DNA of 40,703 bases, taken from assembly GCF_014648695.1 (NCBI RefSeq), contig NZ_BMRP01000001.1, positions 214,989 through 255,691 of the forward strand, written 5' to 3'. Origin of the DNA: Streptomyces albospinus. GTDB taxonomy: Bacteria; Actinomycetota; Actinomycetes; Streptomycetales; Streptomycetaceae. How positions within the stretch are numbered: the first letter of the stretch is position 1; every line of letters begins with the position of its first letter. The translations under genes and the position numbers were made by a program. The notes below the pieces were generated by a model, which was not told where the DNA came from, did not search any database, and saw only the letters and a program-made list of their open reading frames with translations. Of this stretch, positions 40,215 to 40,703 are shown in pieces.

Positions 40215-40670
40215 GTGACCAGTCAGCAGAAACAGTCCGTGAAGCGCGCCGCAGGAGCCCCTGCCGTACCGGAGCCGGCCGGTCCGCGGCCCGCCCGGCT
40301 GAGTGCCGCCGCGGCGCTCACCGCCGTCGAGGGGCTGGCACTGGCCGTCCTCGGTGCGTACATGCTGGTCAACGGGCTGGTCGGGTCGCCGGACAGCCCG
40401 CAGCAGGCGGAGATGGGCGGGCTGACGATCCTGGCGCTGGCCGTGCTGCCGCTGGTCGCCGCGCGGGGGCTGTGGCTGCGCCGCCGCTGGAGCCGGGGGC
40501 CCTCGCTGATCACCCAGATTGTGGCGCTGCCGGTGGCCTGGACGCTGGTCAAGGGCGGCGGCGCGCTGATCGCCGCCGGGGCCGGGCTCGCCGTGGCGGC
40601 GCTGGTCGTGCTCGTCCTGCTGGTCAATCCGACGGCCACCGAGGCGCTGGGCATCGGGCCGCGGGAGTAG
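40215..40670 (+). CDS. Small integral membrane protein (151 aa)
   Basis: A 151-aa protein with a ~30-residue cytoplasmic N terminus rich in Pro/Ala and about four hydrophobic helices (AALTAVEGLALAVLGAYMLV, LTILALAVLPLVAARGLWL, SLITQIVALPVAWTLV, IAAGAGLAVAALVVLVLLV). No enzyme motif is visible; it belongs to a conserved actinobacterial membrane family of unknown function. Start GTG 40215 lies 6 nt after TACCCT (40203-40208), a good -10. No Shine-Dalgarno is present, so a leaderless mRNA is likely. It is divergent from the lipid-kinase gene. Confidence 0.8.
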   Translation: MTSQQKQSVKRAAGAPAVPEPAGPRPARLSAAAALTAVEGLALAVLGAYMLVNGLVGSPDSPQQAEMGGLTILALAVLPLVAARGLWLRRRWSRGPSLITQIVALPVAWTLVKGGGALIAAGAGLAVAALVVLVLLVNPTATEALGIGPRE

Positions 40671-40703
40671 CGGGAGACAGGCGAGAAGCGGGGAACGACG
40701 CGG

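Overview
This window is chromosomal DNA from a Streptomyces or a very close relative. It is very GC-rich with strong third-position G/C, and it uses many GTG starts. Several gene blocks are recognisable from memory as Streptomyces core genes: sigR-rsrA, the dasR/dasABCD/nagB chitobiose cluster, B12-riboswitch-controlled nrdAB, and a pdtaS-like kinase next to a WhiB1/WblE-type gene. The order resembles the part of the S. coelicolor chromosome around sigR and dasR. That comparison is recollection, not a database result. No prophage, insertion sequence, CRISPR array or biosynthetic cluster was seen.

Layout. 1-2.4 kb: two identical initiator tRNA genes, each with its own terminator, flank a gene for a Sel1/TPR-repeat protein. 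2.9-5.0 kb: divergent catR-catA, a peroxide-sensing Fur-type repressor and its catalase. 5.2-12.8 kb: housekeeping genes, namely a CBS-pair protein, histidinol-phosphatase, a TetR regulator overlapping an antisense SMR (SugE/Gdx-type) exporter, aroA-rsgA, an M50-like membrane peptidase divergent from an SRAP DNA-crosslink sensor, and a small hydrolase. 12.8-14.2 kb: the disulfide-stress sigma/anti-sigma pair sigR-rsrA with a sigma-R-type autoregulatory promoter. 14.4-17.1 kb: two overlapping membrane HD-domain genes, one with an intact HD-GYP motif and one degenerate. 17.4-19.1 kb: a TPR protein and peptide deformylase. 19.1-25.0 kb (minus strand): nrdA-nrdB behind a cobalamin riboswitch and paired NrdR-box candidates, followed by a class A-type penicillin-binding protein with broken transpeptidase motifs. 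25.1-27.7 kb: a Uma2-family protein and a DUF3311/SSS symporter pair. 27.9-34.8 kb: the DasR regulon core. 34.9-36.4 kb: an SDR oxidoreductase divergent from a TetR regulator. 36.9-40.7 kb: PdtaS-like kinase, WblE, a diacylglycerol-kinase-family enzyme and a small membrane protein.

How the genes work together. Three redox circuits lie within 40 kb: CatR-CatA for peroxide, SigR-RsrA for thiol stress, and a WhiB-type Fe-S protein. The das-nag block imports chitobiose (DasABC), splits it (DasD) and deaminates glucosamine-6-phosphate (NagB) under DasR. DasR-type operators (dre) are visible before dasA and nagB, and also before the PdtaS-like kinase, which may connect the amino-sugar signal to that sensor. 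Ribonucleotide reduction is governed by a B12 riboswitch plus NrdR-type sites.

The most noteworthy observations are the dre-like site at the kinase gene, the PBP lacking KTG and SxN motifs, the active/degenerate HD-GYP pair, the TetR frame running antisense through the exporter gene, the 102-bp tRNA direct repeats, and several probable leaderless starts. I did not find a convincing, wholly undescribed multi-gene system.
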